Positions 8,141 to 16,636 of a DNA stretch of 64,000 nt are shown here, in pieces. Numbering within the stretch: position 1 is the first letter of the stretch; the number at the start of each line of letters is the position of its first letter. The DNA is from Pseudomonas sp. GD03944 (GTDB lineage Bacteria > Pseudomonadota > Gammaproteobacteria > Pseudomonadales > Pseudomonadaceae). Where the stretch lies: the NCBI RefSeq assembly GCF_029839275.1, contig NZ_JAOCAH010000018.1, forward strand, positions 1-64,000, read 5' to 3'. Made by a program: the position numbers and the translations under genes. The notes below the pieces were generated by a model. That model worked only from the letters and a program-made list of their open reading frames with translations. It made no database searches and was not told where the DNA came from.

Positions 8141-8871
8141 CAGAGATTGACCCGCGCCTGCTCACGGGCTTGCGCCGCGCCAGCAGCATCGCCTTGGCGC
8201 TCGCGGGCCTGGGCGATGAGGTTCCACAGGCTGGCCTGCAAGGTCGGGCGACCACTCGCATAGCTCAGGCCGCGACGGGCGAACTGCTCGGCCTGGGCCG
8301 CATCACCCTGGGCCAGGCGCACTTCAGCCAGGCGATACAGCACCTGAGGCTCGCGCGGGGCAATGCGCTGTGCACGCTCCAGGCTGGAGGCGGCGCCGTT
8401 GAGGTCGCCACCGCCCTGTTGTTGCTGAGCAGTGGTCAGCAAGGCCAGTACCGGACCGTCGAGTTGCTCGTCAGCGGCCAGGCCGCCCGAGCTCGGAATC
8501 CCGCTGGGCATGCTCGGCGCCGACGGCGTGCTGTATGCACCGACATTCGCCGGCTGGCTGACCGACGGCCCGCTCGACAGCGGCTCATCGAACGTGAGAC
8601 CGCCGCTGCTCGGCGCGCTGCCGGCAGGGAATGTCTGGATAGGCGTCGCACTGCCGCCACCCGGGACCATGACCACCACGCCGGAATCTTCCGGCATGGC
8701 TTGCGGCTGCGCCGCCGGTGCGTTGTAGCCGGTGTTGTTGCCGGCCGCCTGGTCGCGCCGATCGGATGCGGAAGTGCCGGAGTCAACCACCGGAATGGAG
8801 CCGCGCGGAACGCTGGCACAACCACCCAGGAGGACAGAGGCGGTTAAAACTGGAATCAACCACTTGGTCAC
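8140..8871 (-). CDS. lpoP: LpoP-like outer-membrane lipoprotein activator of PBP1b
   Basis: This 243-residue lipoprotein has a signal ending in the lipobox LLGGC (lipidated Cys at residue 18). A long Ser/Pro/Gly-rich linker could span the periplasm, and a C-terminal tetratricopeptide-like domain follows (QRIAPREPQVLYRLAEVRLAQG and ARERQGDAAGAAQAREQA parts). It lies 17 bp after mrcB. In P. aeruginosa the TPR lipoprotein LpoP, encoded beside ponB/mrcB, activates PBP1b. Same position, lipobox and TPR fold support the same role here. The identification is by architecture and neighbourhood. Confidence 0.87.
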   Translation of the reverse strand: MTKWLIPVLTASVLLGGCASVPRGSIPVVDSGTSASDRRDQAAGNNTGYNAPAAQPQAMPEDSGVVVMVPGGGSATPIQTFPAGSAPSSGGLTFDEPLSSGPSVSQPANVGAYSTPSAPSMPSGIPSSGGLAADEQLDGPVLALLTTAQQQQGGGDLNGAASSLERAQRIAPREPQVLYRLAEVRLAQGDAAQAEQFARRGLSYASGRPTLQASLWNLIAQARERQGDAAGAAQAREQARVNL

Positions 8872-8888
8872 GTCACACCCTCTTCAAC

Positions 8889-11207
8889 TTAATCCAACCA
8901 GCCACGAACCCAATCCATCACCGAATCGACCGGTGCCTGGATACCACAAGCCACGCCAGGTGCCGGCTCACTTCCACGAATATACGGCATCTGCACCGCG
9001 CCCGGGCAGCTCGGGTCAGAGCCTTGGCCCGTGCCGGGATCGATCCACGCCTGCACGACGTTTTCCGGCATCGGCATATCCAGCGGCAGAGGATCGGCCT
9101 TGCGCATGAAGTCCGTCCACACCTGCAGGGCACCGGTCGCGCCGGTCAGCGGCGTCGGGCCGTTGTCATCGCGACCGAGCCACACCACGGCCAGCAGGTC
9201 CTGGCTGAAGCCGGCGAACCAACTGTCGCGCGAATCGTTACTGGTGCCCGTCTTGCCCGCCAGATTGAGCGACGCCGGCAGCTGGCTGTAAACCGAGCGC
9301 CCCGTCCCCTCGCGCATGGTGCGCTGCATGGCGTTCTGCAACAGATAGATGGCCCCGCCATCGAAACGCTGCTGGATCTGGAACGGGTAGCGCTTGAGCG
9401 GCTCACCCTCGGCCGTCAGCACGCTGCGAATCCCGCGCAGAGGCGTATTGAAACCACCATTGGCCAGGGTCTGGTACATATCTGCCACGGCCATCGGGCT
9501 CAAACCACCCGCACCCAGCAACATCGACGGATAGGCCGGCCAGCTGTGCTGCACGCCAAGGCGCTCTAATGTTTTGAGCACATTCGGCACGCCCAGTTCC
9601 AGGCCAAGCTTGGCGGTCGACAGGTTGTAGGAGTTGGCCAGGCCCTGGTACAGGTAAATAGTGCCATGGGCCTTGCGATCATAGTTCTGCGGCCGCCAGA
9701 CCTGGCCATCCTGCCCCTTGATGGAGAACGGCTCGTCCTCCAGGAAGCTGGTCAGGGTGAACTGGCTCGGGCGCTCCAGCGCCGTCAGGTAAATGGCCGG
9801 TTTGATCAACGAGCCGATCGGCCGCACCGCATCCAGGGCGCGGTTGAACCCGGCAAAGCGCGGCTGACGGCTACCGATCAGCGCCTGCACCTCACCGGTT
9901 TCCGGGTTGGTCACGACCATGCCGGCCTCGACCTGATCGACACCTTTGCGCCCCGACAGACGCTTCAGCGAATCCGCCAATGCGGACTCCGCCTTCAACT
10001 GCAGAATCGGATCGAAGCTGGTGAAGATCCGCAGGCCTTCCTCGGTGAGGTCTTCCTCGCGGTAGTCTTCGCGCAACTGGCGCTTCACCAGATCCAGGAA
10101 GGCCGGGAACGAACTGTTGGCCATGCTGCCCCGCTGGGTCACACCCAGCGGCTTCTGCTTGGCGGCTGCGGCCTCTTCGGGCGTAACGACGCCTTGTTCG
10201 GCCAGCACATCCAGCACCAGGTTGCGGCGTTCCAGGGCGCGCTCCGGATTGCGGCGCGGGTTGTAGTACGTCGGCCCCTTGACCATCCCCACCAGCAACG
10301 CCACCTGATCGAGCTTCAGCTCGGACAAAGGCTGGCTGAAGAAGTACTGGCTGGCCAGGCCGAAGCCGTGCACGGCACGCTGGCCATCCTGACCGAGGAA
10401 CACCTCGTTGAGGTAGGCCTCGAGGATATCGTTCTTGTCGTAATGCAGCTCCAGCAACACCGCCATCATGGCCTCGGTGGCCTTGCGGGTCAGACTGCGC
10501 TCGTTGGTGAGGAAGAAGTTTTTCACCAACTGTTGGGTCAGGGTACTGCCGCCCTGCCGCAATTGCCCTGCCGTGGCGTTGATCCACATGGCACGGGCGA
10601 TGCCCTTCGGCGACACGCCGAAATGGTTGAAGAACTCACGGTCCTCGACCGCCACCAGGGCCTCCACCAGATAAGCAGGCACCTGTTCGAGCTTGATCAG
10701 CACACGGTCTTCCTGGTGCGCCGGGTACAGACCCCCGATCAGCATCGGCTCCAGTCGGGCCACCGCCAGATCACTGCCATTGGCCTGATTGAGGCCCGCC
10801 ACATAATCACCGGAAAAGCGCACACGCACCCGCTGGGAAGGCTCGGTACTTTCGTAGAACTGGAATCCGCGGGAGTGTAACTCGATGTTATTGCCGGATA
10901 CCGACACCGCGCCCGGGCCGTTGGACACACTTTCACGGCGATAGCCCAGGGCATCCAGCTCTTTGAGGAAGTCGTCCTTGGCCAGCTTCTGGCCGACGAA
11001 CAACTCCAGAGGCCTGGCGTAGACCTTGGCGGGCACAGTCCAGCGCTTGCCGGAGAATTTCTCCTGCACCACGGCGTCGAGGTAAACCGCTACACCAGCC
11101 AGCACCACAAGACCAACCAGGCCGAGTTTTACGGCCCAGCCAAGCCAGGGGCGAAGGCCACGCGAGCGGCGCTTGGAACGAGAACGGGGGGATCGAGTAC
11201 GAGTCAT
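8889..11207 (-). CDS. mrcB: Penicillin-binding protein 1B (bifunctional transglycosylase/transpeptidase)
   Basis: This 772-residue class A PBP polymerises glycan strands and cross-links peptides. A short basic cytoplasmic tail is followed by a single membrane anchor (about 24-46) and the UB2H region. The transglycosylase domain has catalytic Glu188 in VAVEDREFFNHFG, plus the GGSTLTQQLVKN motif. The transpeptidase has S466-L-I-K469, S526-Y-N528 and K652-T-G-T, all intact. Length is normal for PBP1B. Downstream lpoP encodes the probable outer-membrane activator, so the operon couples enzyme and regulator. Confidence 0.96.
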   Translation of the reverse strand: MTRTRSPRSRSKRRSRGLRPWLGWAVKLGLVGLVVLAGVAVYLDAVVQEKFSGKRWTVPAKVYARPLELFVGQKLAKDDFLKELDALGYRRESVSNGPGAVSVSGNNIELHSRGFQFYESTEPSQRVRVRFSGDYVAGLNQANGSDLAVARLEPMLIGGLYPAHQEDRVLIKLEQVPAYLVEALVAVEDREFFNHFGVSPKGIARAMWINATAGQLRQGGSTLTQQLVKNFFLTNERSLTRKATEAMMAVLLELHYDKNDILEAYLNEVFLGQDGQRAVHGFGLASQYFFSQPLSELKLDQVALLVGMVKGPTYYNPRRNPERALERRNLVLDVLAEQGVVTPEEAAAAKQKPLGVTQRGSMANSSFPAFLDLVKRQLREDYREEDLTEEGLRIFTSFDPILQLKAESALADSLKRLSGRKGVDQVEAGMVVTNPETGEVQALIGSRQPRFAGFNRALDAVRPIGSLIKPAIYLTALERPSQFTLTSFLEDEPFSIKGQDGQVWRPQNYDRKAHGTIYLYQGLANSYNLSTAKLGLELGVPNVLKTLERLGVQHSWPAYPSMLLGAGGLSPMAVADMYQTLANGGFNTPLRGIRSVLTAEGEPLKRYPFQIQQRFDGGAIYLLQNAMQRTMREGTGRSVYSQLPASLNLAGKTGTSNDSRDSWFAGFSQDLLAVVWLGRDDNGPTPLTGATGALQVWTDFMRKADPLPLDMPMPENVVQAWIDPGTGQGSDPSCPGAVQMPYIRGSEPAPGVACGIQAPVDSVMDWVRGWLD

Positions 11208-11326
11208 GGCGCGGCATTATACGCACTTTGCCGGGCACGGGCAGGCGCAGCCCGGCGGTTTGCACGACAGCGCACAACCGCCATAATGGTGGGCTCTGAA
11301 CCCTACCAACAAGCCAAGGATAGTCC

Positions 11327-12889
11327 GTGAGCCAAGCCCTGATCTCCGCCCTGCAGAACCCGGCCCTTTACCCGCACCCGGTAGAGGGCTTCCAGGTCAT
11401 CGAGACGCATATCTCCTGGGTTTTGCTCACTGGCCCCTACGCTTACAAGATCAAGAAGCCGGTCAACTTCGGCTTCCTGGATTTCACCCAGTTGGCCGAC
11501 CGCAAGCACTTCTGCGAAGAAGAACTGCGCCTCAACCAACGCCTGACCGACGGTCTCTACCTGGAAGTCCTGCCGATCAGCGGCAGCGCCGAAGCTCCCC
11601 AACTCAACGGCGACGGCACGGTCATCGACTACGCCCTCAAGATGCGCCAGTTCCCGCAGTCGCAACTGCTGGGCGAAGTCCAGGCGCGGGGCGAACTGAG
11701 CGAGGCGCATATCGACTCCCTGGCCGCCCAGGTCGCCGCCTTCCACCTGAACACCCCGAAAGTCGCACTGGATCACCCGCTGTGCACGGCGACGGCAATC
11801 ATTGCCCCGCTGCGGCAGAACTTCGAACAGATCCGCCCGCTGCTCAGCGATAAAGCCGACCTGCAGCAACTGGACGCCCTGGAAGCCTGGGCCGAGAGCA
11901 GCCTGGAACGCCTGTGGCCCGAACTGGAAGCGCGCGCCAGCCAAGGCTATATCCGCGAATGCCATGGTGATATTCACCTGGGTAACGCTGCCCTGCTGGA
12001 AGGCCAGGCCGTCCTGTTCGACTGCATTGAGTTCAACGAGCCGTTCCGCCTGATCGACATCGCCCTGGATGCAGCTTTCCTGGTCATGGACCTCGAAGAC
12101 CGTGGCCTGAAGTGCCTGGCGCGCCGCTTCACCAACGCCTGGCTGGAGCACACCGGCGACTATGCGTCCCTCAAGCTGTTCAACCTCTACAAGACGCACC
12201 GCGCCCTGGTCCGCGCCAAGGTCAACCTGTTCCGCCTGGGCCAGGAGCAGGATGCCGTGCAGCGCGCCGTGATCCTGCGTCAGTACCGCGGCTATGCGAA
12301 CCTGGCGGAAAGCTACAGCGCCATTCCGTCGCCGTTCCTGGCCATCACCCATGGCGTTTCCGCCGTTGGCAAAAGCCACGTCGCCATGCGCCTGGTCGAA
12401 GCCCTCGGCGCCATTCGCATACGCTCCGATGTCGAACGCAAGCGCCTGTTCGGCGAGCAGAAAGACGGTTCGCAGGACGACCTGAACACCGGCATCTACA
12501 GCCAGGACGCCAGTACCGCCACCTACCAGCACCTGCATCAATTGGCCGGTGAGGTGCTGCAAGCAGGCCAGCCCGTCGTGCTCGATGCCACCTACCTGAT
12601 GCGCGAGCAGCGCCAGGCCGCCTGGCAGGTTGCCGAAAACACCGGTACGCCCTTCCTGATCCTCGACTGCCATGCGCCGGATGAGGTCATTTCCAGCTGG
12701 CTTGCTCAGCGTCAGGCGGAGAACCAGGACCCGTCCGACGCCAGCATGGCCGTGATCGCCGCCCAGCAAACCAAGCGCGAGCCGCTGAACGAAGACGAGC
12801 AGGCGCACAGCAAGCGCGTCGACACCCACGACAGCGCCAGCCTCGACAGCCTGGTGGAGCGCATCCGCCAGCGCCTGCCGGGTCTCTAA
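11327..12889 (+). CDS. Aminoglycoside phosphotransferase-like/AAA ATPase fusion protein
   Basis: This 520-residue protein belongs to a widespread two-domain family. The N-terminal about 320 residues form an APH-like kinase fold, with HGDIHLGNAALLEGQAVLFDCIEF as the Brenner-type catalytic loop. The C-terminal part is a P-loop kinase with Walker A GVSAVGKS at about residue 344 and an RSDVERKRLFG segment like small-molecule kinases. The substrate is unknown. The start is GTG (MSQALISALQNP) with AAGGATAG upstream. It lies opposite mrcB and is followed closely by small genes, but no operon is certain. Confidence 0.88.
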   Translation: MSQALISALQNPALYPHPVEGFQVIETHISWVLLTGPYAYKIKKPVNFGFLDFTQLADRKHFCEEELRLNQRLTDGLYLEVLPISGSAEAPQLNGDGTVIDYALKMRQFPQSQLLGEVQARGELSEAHIDSLAAQVAAFHLNTPKVALDHPLCTATAIIAPLRQNFEQIRPLLSDKADLQQLDALEAWAESSLERLWPELEARASQGYIRECHGDIHLGNAALLEGQAVLFDCIEFNEPFRLIDIALDAAFLVMDLEDRGLKCLARRFTNAWLEHTGDYASLKLFNLYKTHRALVRAKVNLFRLGQEQDAVQRAVILRQYRGYANLAESYSAIPSPFLAITHGVSAVGKSHVAMRLVEALGAIRIRSDVERKRLFGEQKDGSQDDLNTGIYSQDASTATYQHLHQLAGEVLQAGQPVVLDATYLMREQRQAAWQVAENTGTPFLILDCHAPDEVISSWLAQRQAENQDPSDASMAVIAAQQTKREPLNEDEQAHSKRVDTHDSASLDSLVERIRQRLPGL

Positions 12890-12967
12890 CGCCCACGGCA
12901 ACAGCCCGAAGCGCATGGCGAGCACAAGTCGCCATGCGCTCTATACTCCGGTGACCCACAACACCGG

Positions 12968-13321
12968 ATGTTCCCAATGAGCCAGCCGCGCCAGCTCGAC
13001 ACCCCGCTCTACCGCCTGCTGCACAACGACGACGTGAAAGGTTTCAACGCGCAGAAACCGCAGGCAGGTGAAGTCGACCTGTCCGGCGGCGACTTCCGTG
13101 GGCTGGACCTTCGCGCCCTCGATGCTGAACGCATCAATTTCACCGACGCCTACTTCCGCGGCGCCGATCTGCGCGGCCTGGATTTGCGCAATGCCCAACT
13201 GGAAGGCGCCAGCATCGCCCACGCCCAGATATCCGGCGCCTATTTCCCGGTGGAGCTGACCGCCGACGAAATCCTCATGTCCATGAATTTCGGCACCCGG
13301 TTGCGCTACCGCACCCGGTAG
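12968..13321 (+). CDS. Pentapeptide-repeat protein
   Basis: This small protein has pentapeptide-type repeats of the A(D/N)LxG pattern in the centre: GGDFRGLDLRALDAERINFTD, then YFRGADLRGLDLRNAQLEGAS. These predict a short right-handed quadrilateral beta-helix. The first in-frame ATG is at 12968 (MFPMSQPRQL); an ATG three codons later at 12977 gives MSQPRQLDTPLYRLL and is equally likely. No signal peptide or catalytic motif is seen. The function is unknown. Confidence 0.82.
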   Translation: MFPMSQPRQLDTPLYRLLHNDDVKGFNAQKPQAGEVDLSGGDFRGLDLRALDAERINFTDAYFRGADLRGLDLRNAQLEGASIAHAQISGAYFPVELTADEILMSMNFGTRLRYRTR

Positions 13322-13526
13322 CTGCACCAGCACCACCGACCGCCAACCCACACCGAGGCGCACCATTTTCGGCGGCGCCCCGGCCTGCCTTTATCAGCAC
13401 AACCCGCGTAAACACTGAGGTGATATCAATCAGCCACGCATTTTTAAATGGCCGCTACACTTCCTGACAGGCAGACCGAAACCCGCCTGACAGCCGGTCG
13501 CGCCAGCAGCAACGCAAGGAGGCTCG

Positions 13527-13799
13527 ATGAACGACGAATTGCAACACCTGAAGAACCTGGGCAAGACATCCGCACAATGGCTTCATGCCGCCGGCATCCA
13601 CAGCGCCAAGGACCTGCGCCGACTTGGCGCCGTCAGCGCCTACCGCGCGGTCAGGGCACGCGGCTTTCGCGCCTCGAAAGTCCTGCTGTATGCCATCGAA
13701 GGCGCCTTGCTGGACATCCACTGGAGCGAACTGCCCCCTGCTCACAAGGCAGAATTGAACGGGCAGCTCAACGCCGGAACCCCTCACAATAAGAGATAG
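13527..13799 (+). CDS. TfoX/Sxy C-terminal domain protein
   Basis: This 90-residue protein matches the C-terminal domain of TfoX/Sxy competence regulators, a helix-hairpin-helix-like fold: LKNLGKTSAQWLHAAGIHSAKDLRRLGAVSAYRAVRARG in consecutive segments, then a helical end. It lacks the N-terminal TfoX domain, so it is a stand-alone version common in Pseudomonas, and regulation of competence should not be assumed. A strong AAGGAGG ribosome-binding site lies 7 bp before the ATG. Confidence 0.85.
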   Translation: MNDELQHLKNLGKTSAQWLHAAGIHSAKDLRRLGAVSAYRAVRARGFRASKVLLYAIEGALLDIHWSELPPAHKAELNGQLNAGTPHNKR

Positions 13800-13895
13800 C
13801 TCACAACCTCTGTAAACAGAGATTTACCTCAGGCCTGGCGAGGCCTATTGTTTCAGGGACGTTCGTCTGCTTAGCCAGTTCAAGGAATTACGCGC

Positions 13896-14696
13896 ATGTA
13901 CTTACTCGGGGAGCAACCGGCTTACGCCGATCAGTTGATCAACCGCCTGCAGAGCATCCCCACGCAGCTGCTGGAGGGACTGGCACCCAGTGGAGAACCC
14001 CTGGTGCTGGATCGCGTTGATGACCTGGCCAAAGCACTCCCGGGCAACCAACTGTTCATCATCGAGAACGGCCTGCTGCACGCCCTGGTCGATGAACGTC
14101 CCTTGTTCTACCTGCAGGAAGGCGACCTCGTAGGCCTGCGCCAAGGGATCGACCTGCCCAGCTGCCGCTACAGCAGCGAAGAACCCCTGAGCCTGGTGCC
14201 GTATTCACGCACCGACGTGTTCAAGCACATTTATGCCAGCGAACAGCGCCAGGAACTGTTCATTCAGTACCTGATCGGCCATACCGCCCTGCTGTCCGAC
14301 GCTCTGGCGCGCCTGAAGCAGCCGGAGATTCGTCCCTCCACCGGCTTCCAGCATTTCGCCGCCGGCGAAGAGCTGATCCACCAGGGCGACGCTGCCGACC
14401 ACGTATTCATCATCATCGAAGGGCACGCCGAGGCGTACGTCGATGGGCACAAAGTGGGCGACGTACAGAAGGATGAAATCTTCGGTGCTATGGCCGTGTT
14501 CACCCGTGAAAAGCGCAGCGCCACCGTTTTGGCCAGCGAGCCCTGCACCGTGATGGTGATCCCCAAGGAACAGTTCCTGAGCCTGATGCAGAGCAATCCG
14601 CGCATCGCTCACAGCCTGATCGAAAGCATGGCCCGCCGTATCGACCTGCTGAACAAGGAAGTCACGCAATTGCGCCTTCCCGAGGGCGAAGAATAA
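13896..14696 (+). CDS. Cyclic nucleotide-binding domain protein (CbpA-like)
   Basis: This 266-residue soluble protein has an N-terminal cNMP-like region of low similarity and a clear C-terminal cyclic nucleotide-binding domain. The domain shows FAAGEELIHQGDAADHVFIIIEG, then VGDVQKDEIFGAMAVFTREKRSATVLA, with the phosphate-binding-cassette position occupied by EIFGAMAVFTREKRSATV. There is no DNA-binding helix-turn-helix, unlike Crp. In P. aeruginosa the gene before prrF1 (PA4704, cbpA) encodes such a protein, so position supports orthology. A terminator follows and then the prrF genes. Confidence 0.85.
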   Translation: MYLLGEQPAYADQLINRLQSIPTQLLEGLAPSGEPLVLDRVDDLAKALPGNQLFIIENGLLHALVDERPLFYLQEGDLVGLRQGIDLPSCRYSSEEPLSLVPYSRTDVFKHIYASEQRQELFIQYLIGHTALLSDALARLKQPEIRPSTGFQHFAAGEELIHQGDAADHVFIIIEGHAEAYVDGHKVGDVQKDEIFGAMAVFTREKRSATVLASEPCTVMVIPKEQFLSLMQSNPRIAHSLIESMARRIDLLNKEVTQLRLPEGEE

Positions 14697-14717
14697 GGCG
14701 CATCCGCCGCGCTGACG

Positions 14718-14746
14718 AACCCGGCCATGTGCCGGGTTTTTCGTTT
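14718..14746 (+). terminator. Terminator after the cNMP-binding gene
   Basis: The stem AACCCGGC/GCCGGGTT (14718-14725 with 14731-14738) is followed by a T-rich tract. It isolates the upstream gene from the prrF1 promoter. Confidence 0.88.
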
Positions 14747-14790
14747 TTTGGGCCCGCAAAAGGCCTCGAAAAATAACTGAGGAAAGGGTG

Positions 14791-14824
14791 TTGACTGCGA
14801 AATGAGAATTGTTATTATTAGCGC
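14791..14824 (+). promoter_or_regulatory. prrF1 promoter with overlapping Fur box
   Basis: A sigma-70 promoter is visible: TTGACT (14791-14796), 16 bp, then TATTAT (14813-14818). The stretch AATGAGAATTGTTATTATT (14801-14819) lies across the spacer and -10 box and resembles the Fur consensus. Iron-loaded Fur bound here would block transcription, giving induction in iron starvation. Confidence 0.88.
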
Positions 14825-14938
14825 AACTGGTCGCGAGATCAGCCGATAAGCTCTAGAGACCTTCAGTCGGACTCTTCAGATTATCTCCTCATCAGGCTAA
14901 TCACGGTTATTGACCCGGCTTTTGCCGGGTCTTTTTTT
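14825..14938 (+). ncRNA. prrF1: PrrF1 iron-responsive small RNA
   Basis: An RNA of about 114 nt is predicted from the promoter to the terminator CCCGGC/GCCGGG plus T7. The conserved core includes GCTCTAGAGACCTTCAGTCG and then the pairing region CTCTTCAGATTATCTCCTCA, followed by ATCAGGCTAATCACGGTTATTGACCCGG-type sequence at the end. PrrF RNAs act with Hfq to repress mRNAs of iron-rich proteins (for example sodB, sdh, ant) when iron is scarce. Position after cbpA-like and before phuW-like genes is as in P. aeruginosa. Confidence 0.93.
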
Positions 14939-15100
14939 GCCTGTAAAAAAGCCTCGCCAAGCGAGCCGATGTTCACCGTTCCCTACCTGCACCGCGCAAC
15001 CTATCGTCGCGAATTTCAGCGCCGACAACTGACAAAATGGCCACGCAGCCCGCTGTTCTCGCTGGAATTCAAGTACCGTGAATTGAGGCAAAAAAGAATG

Positions 15101-15134
15101 TTGACACTGAAATGAGAATTGTTATTATTATCGC
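15101..15134 (+). promoter_or_regulatory. prrF2 promoter with overlapping Fur box
   Basis: TTGACA (15101-15106), 16 bp, TATTAT (15123-15128), with the same AATGAGAATTGTTATTATT Fur-like element as prrF1 at 15111-15129. The -35 box is a better match than that of prrF1, so prrF2 may be the stronger promoter. Confidence 0.88.
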
Positions 15135-15249
15135 AACTGATCGCGAGATCGGTCGATAAGCTCTAGAGACCTTCAGTCGGACTCTTCAGATTATCTCCTC
15201 ATCAGGCTAATCACGGTTATTGACCCGGCTTTTTGCCGGGTCTTTTTTT
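15135..15249 (+). ncRNA. prrF2: PrrF2 iron-responsive small RNA
   Basis: This is a near copy of prrF1. The segment from TCGATAAGCTCTAGAGACC through the terminator is essentially identical. Differences are limited to a few bases in the first 25 nt (ACTGATCGCGAGATCGGTCG against ACTGGTCGCGAGATCAGCCG) and one extra T in the terminator loop. Start-to-start distance is 310 bp. The 5' variation could give different stability or targets. Confidence 0.93.
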
Positions 15250-15275
15250 GCCTGCAGAAAAGTGCCTGCTGGCGA

Positions 15276-15680
15276 TCAGAAATCGACCTGTGCCAGCCAT
15301 TCCGGCAGGTTGAAGTGCTGGCTGACCCGGCAGATCAAACCGTCGCGAATTTCGAAGAAGGTCGCCGCCTGCAACTGGTAGGACTGGCCGCAGGCATCAG
15401 GCAGGCCATCGTCCGTAGCCAGGTACTCGCCGCTCAAGGTGAATTCGCAGGCCGCATGCCGCCCGCTGGGTTCACCGAGTATCACCAGGTTGTCGAAGGA
15501 TTCGCGGTAGCAGCGCTGGTTACGCGCCAGGTACGCGGCAAACGCCTGACGCCCTTCTTCGCGCATACCCTGATTGAGGTCCAGGCACACGTCATCGCTG
15601 AGCAGGGCCAGGCAGGCGCGCGCGTCCCGTTCATTGAGGGCGTGGAAATAGCGGGTGACCAATTCGTTTGCAACAGACAT
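15276..15680 (-). CDS. SnoaL/NTF2-like (ketosteroid isomerase-related) protein
   Basis: This 134-residue protein has an NTF2-like cone fold pattern. ANELVTRYFHALNERDARACLALLSDDVCLDLNQG is the typical N-terminus (split as ANELVTRYFHALNERD and ARACLALLSDDVCLDL), and FFEIRDGLICRVSQHFNLPEWLAQV is the end. The start MSVANEL at 15680 was chosen because the longer open frame would run into phuW. Such proteins are small enzymes or binding proteins; the substrate is unknown. It lies 61 bp after phuW on the same strand, so it may be co-transcribed with the haem-uptake genes. Confidence 0.8.
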   Translation of the reverse strand: MSVANELVTRYFHALNERDARACLALLSDDVCLDLNQGMREEGRQAFAAYLARNQRCYRESFDNLVILGEPSGRHAACEFTLSGEYLATDDGLPDACGQSYQLQAATFFEIRDGLICRVSQHFNLPEWLAQVDF

Positions 15681-15741
15681 GCACGGCTTCCTCGACGCGA
15701 AAAGCGCCGAGAATAACCGTGGGACGGGATCGGGAAAGGGG

Positions 15742-16626
15742 CTAGCGTCGCAGTTTCGCGCAGTGATCCTGCTCGGGTGTCGACGGTGTGTACCAGACGA
15801 AATCCGCCTGCTCGGCACCCAGCGAGTCATCCCCCACCTCGGCAAAGATCAGCACCTGCCCGCCTGTAGCATCCCCCAGGTCGCGCAGGTGCAGGGGGAC
15901 CCCCAGATCACGGCGTGTATGGAATGCCCCCGCCAACAGCACGGCGGGCTCCGGCGCCGCCAGCAAGGCCTCGGCCATGCGCCGGTCACGCTGCTGTTGC
16001 ACGGCCAGCATCGGCGCCATCTGGCTCTCGGGCAGCAGCCCGCAGTGGGACTCGCGAATCTGCTCCAGCAGCGGTGCTCTCACCGTTTCTGCGGTGGAAA
16101 GCGCCCCAGTCAACGCGGGCGGATTCTGGTAAATGCTCATGATCTCCGAGCGATCAAGGTTGGCAGCCAGCAGCGGATACGGCTGCGCCAGGGCATGACG
16201 CACGATCGCGCCGTACCAGGACCAATCCCAACCCTTCTGCCAGGCCAGCGCTGTCGGCAGATCAGCGATGGCCTCACCCTTGGCCAGCCGCGCCTGGGCA
16301 TCGTCGACCGCCGCCTGCTGGCCGGGGGTGAGCATTTCCAGCAGCAGGCTGCCCTGTTCACGCTGGCTGGCCAGCGAACGCAGCAGCCAGAGCTGCAGGG
16401 CGTGATGGTCAGGGTTGTCGTGACGCTCCCCCAGCAGAACCCGCGGCGAAGAAGCCAGGCGTTGCACCAGTTGCTCCGGCGTCAGCCGTTGCCCCGTGCG
16501 CAATTCGATGATCTGCCCGACCTCGGCATGATCGCGCCCTTCCGGGCTCTGCCAGGCGGGCAATGGCGCCAGAACGGCCTGGCAACCGGCCAGGAACAAT
16601 AACAACAGGCACAGCAGCGGACGCAT
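15742..16626 (-). CDS. phuW: PhuW-like ChaN family haem-binding lipoprotein
   Basis: This 294-residue lipoprotein has signal MRPLLCLLLLFLAGC with the lipobox LAGC. It belongs to the ChaN/haem-iron lipoprotein family: the body shows LGERHDNPDHHALQLWLLRSLA with the His pair, and LLAGAFHTRRDLGVPLHLRDLG near the end. The ATG at 16626 follows AAGGAAACCACC; an upstream in-frame start would overlap the phuV stop. It is the last gene of phuSTUVW, matching the P. aeruginosa PhuW position. The role in haem transport is inferred from context. Confidence 0.87.
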   Translation of the reverse strand: MRPLLCLLLLFLAGCQAVLAPLPAWQSPEGRDHAEVGQIIELRTGQRLTPEQLVQRLASSPRVLLGERHDNPDHHALQLWLLRSLASQREQGSLLLEMLTPGQQAAVDDAQARLAKGEAIADLPTALAWQKGWDWSWYGAIVRHALAQPYPLLAANLDRSEIMSIYQNPPALTGALSTAETVRAPLLEQIRESHCGLLPESQMAPMLAVQQQRDRRMAEALLAAPEPAVLLAGAFHTRRDLGVPLHLRDLGDATGGQVLIFAEVGDDSLGAEQADFVWYTPSTPEQDHCAKLRR

Positions 16627-16636
16627 GGTGGTTTCC

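Larger units (their letters stand above)
14825..15249 (+). ncRNA. Possible read-through PrrH-like RNA spanning prrF1, spacer and prrF2
   Basis: In P. aeruginosa, read-through of the prrF1 terminator gives PrrH, a longer haem-linked RNA with a unique spacer-derived part. The tandem layout here would allow an RNA of about 425 nt. The spacer between the PrrF1 end and the PrrF2 start is about 196 nt, roughly twice the 95 nt I recall for P. aeruginosa. Only the arrangement is seen; the transcript is inferred. Confidence 0.35.

Noticed and set aside
14897..15091. A 64-codon minus-strand frame between the prrF genes
   Set aside because: It overlaps the prrF1 end and terminator, has no ribosome-binding site, and resembles no family; the spacer RNA is the likely product.
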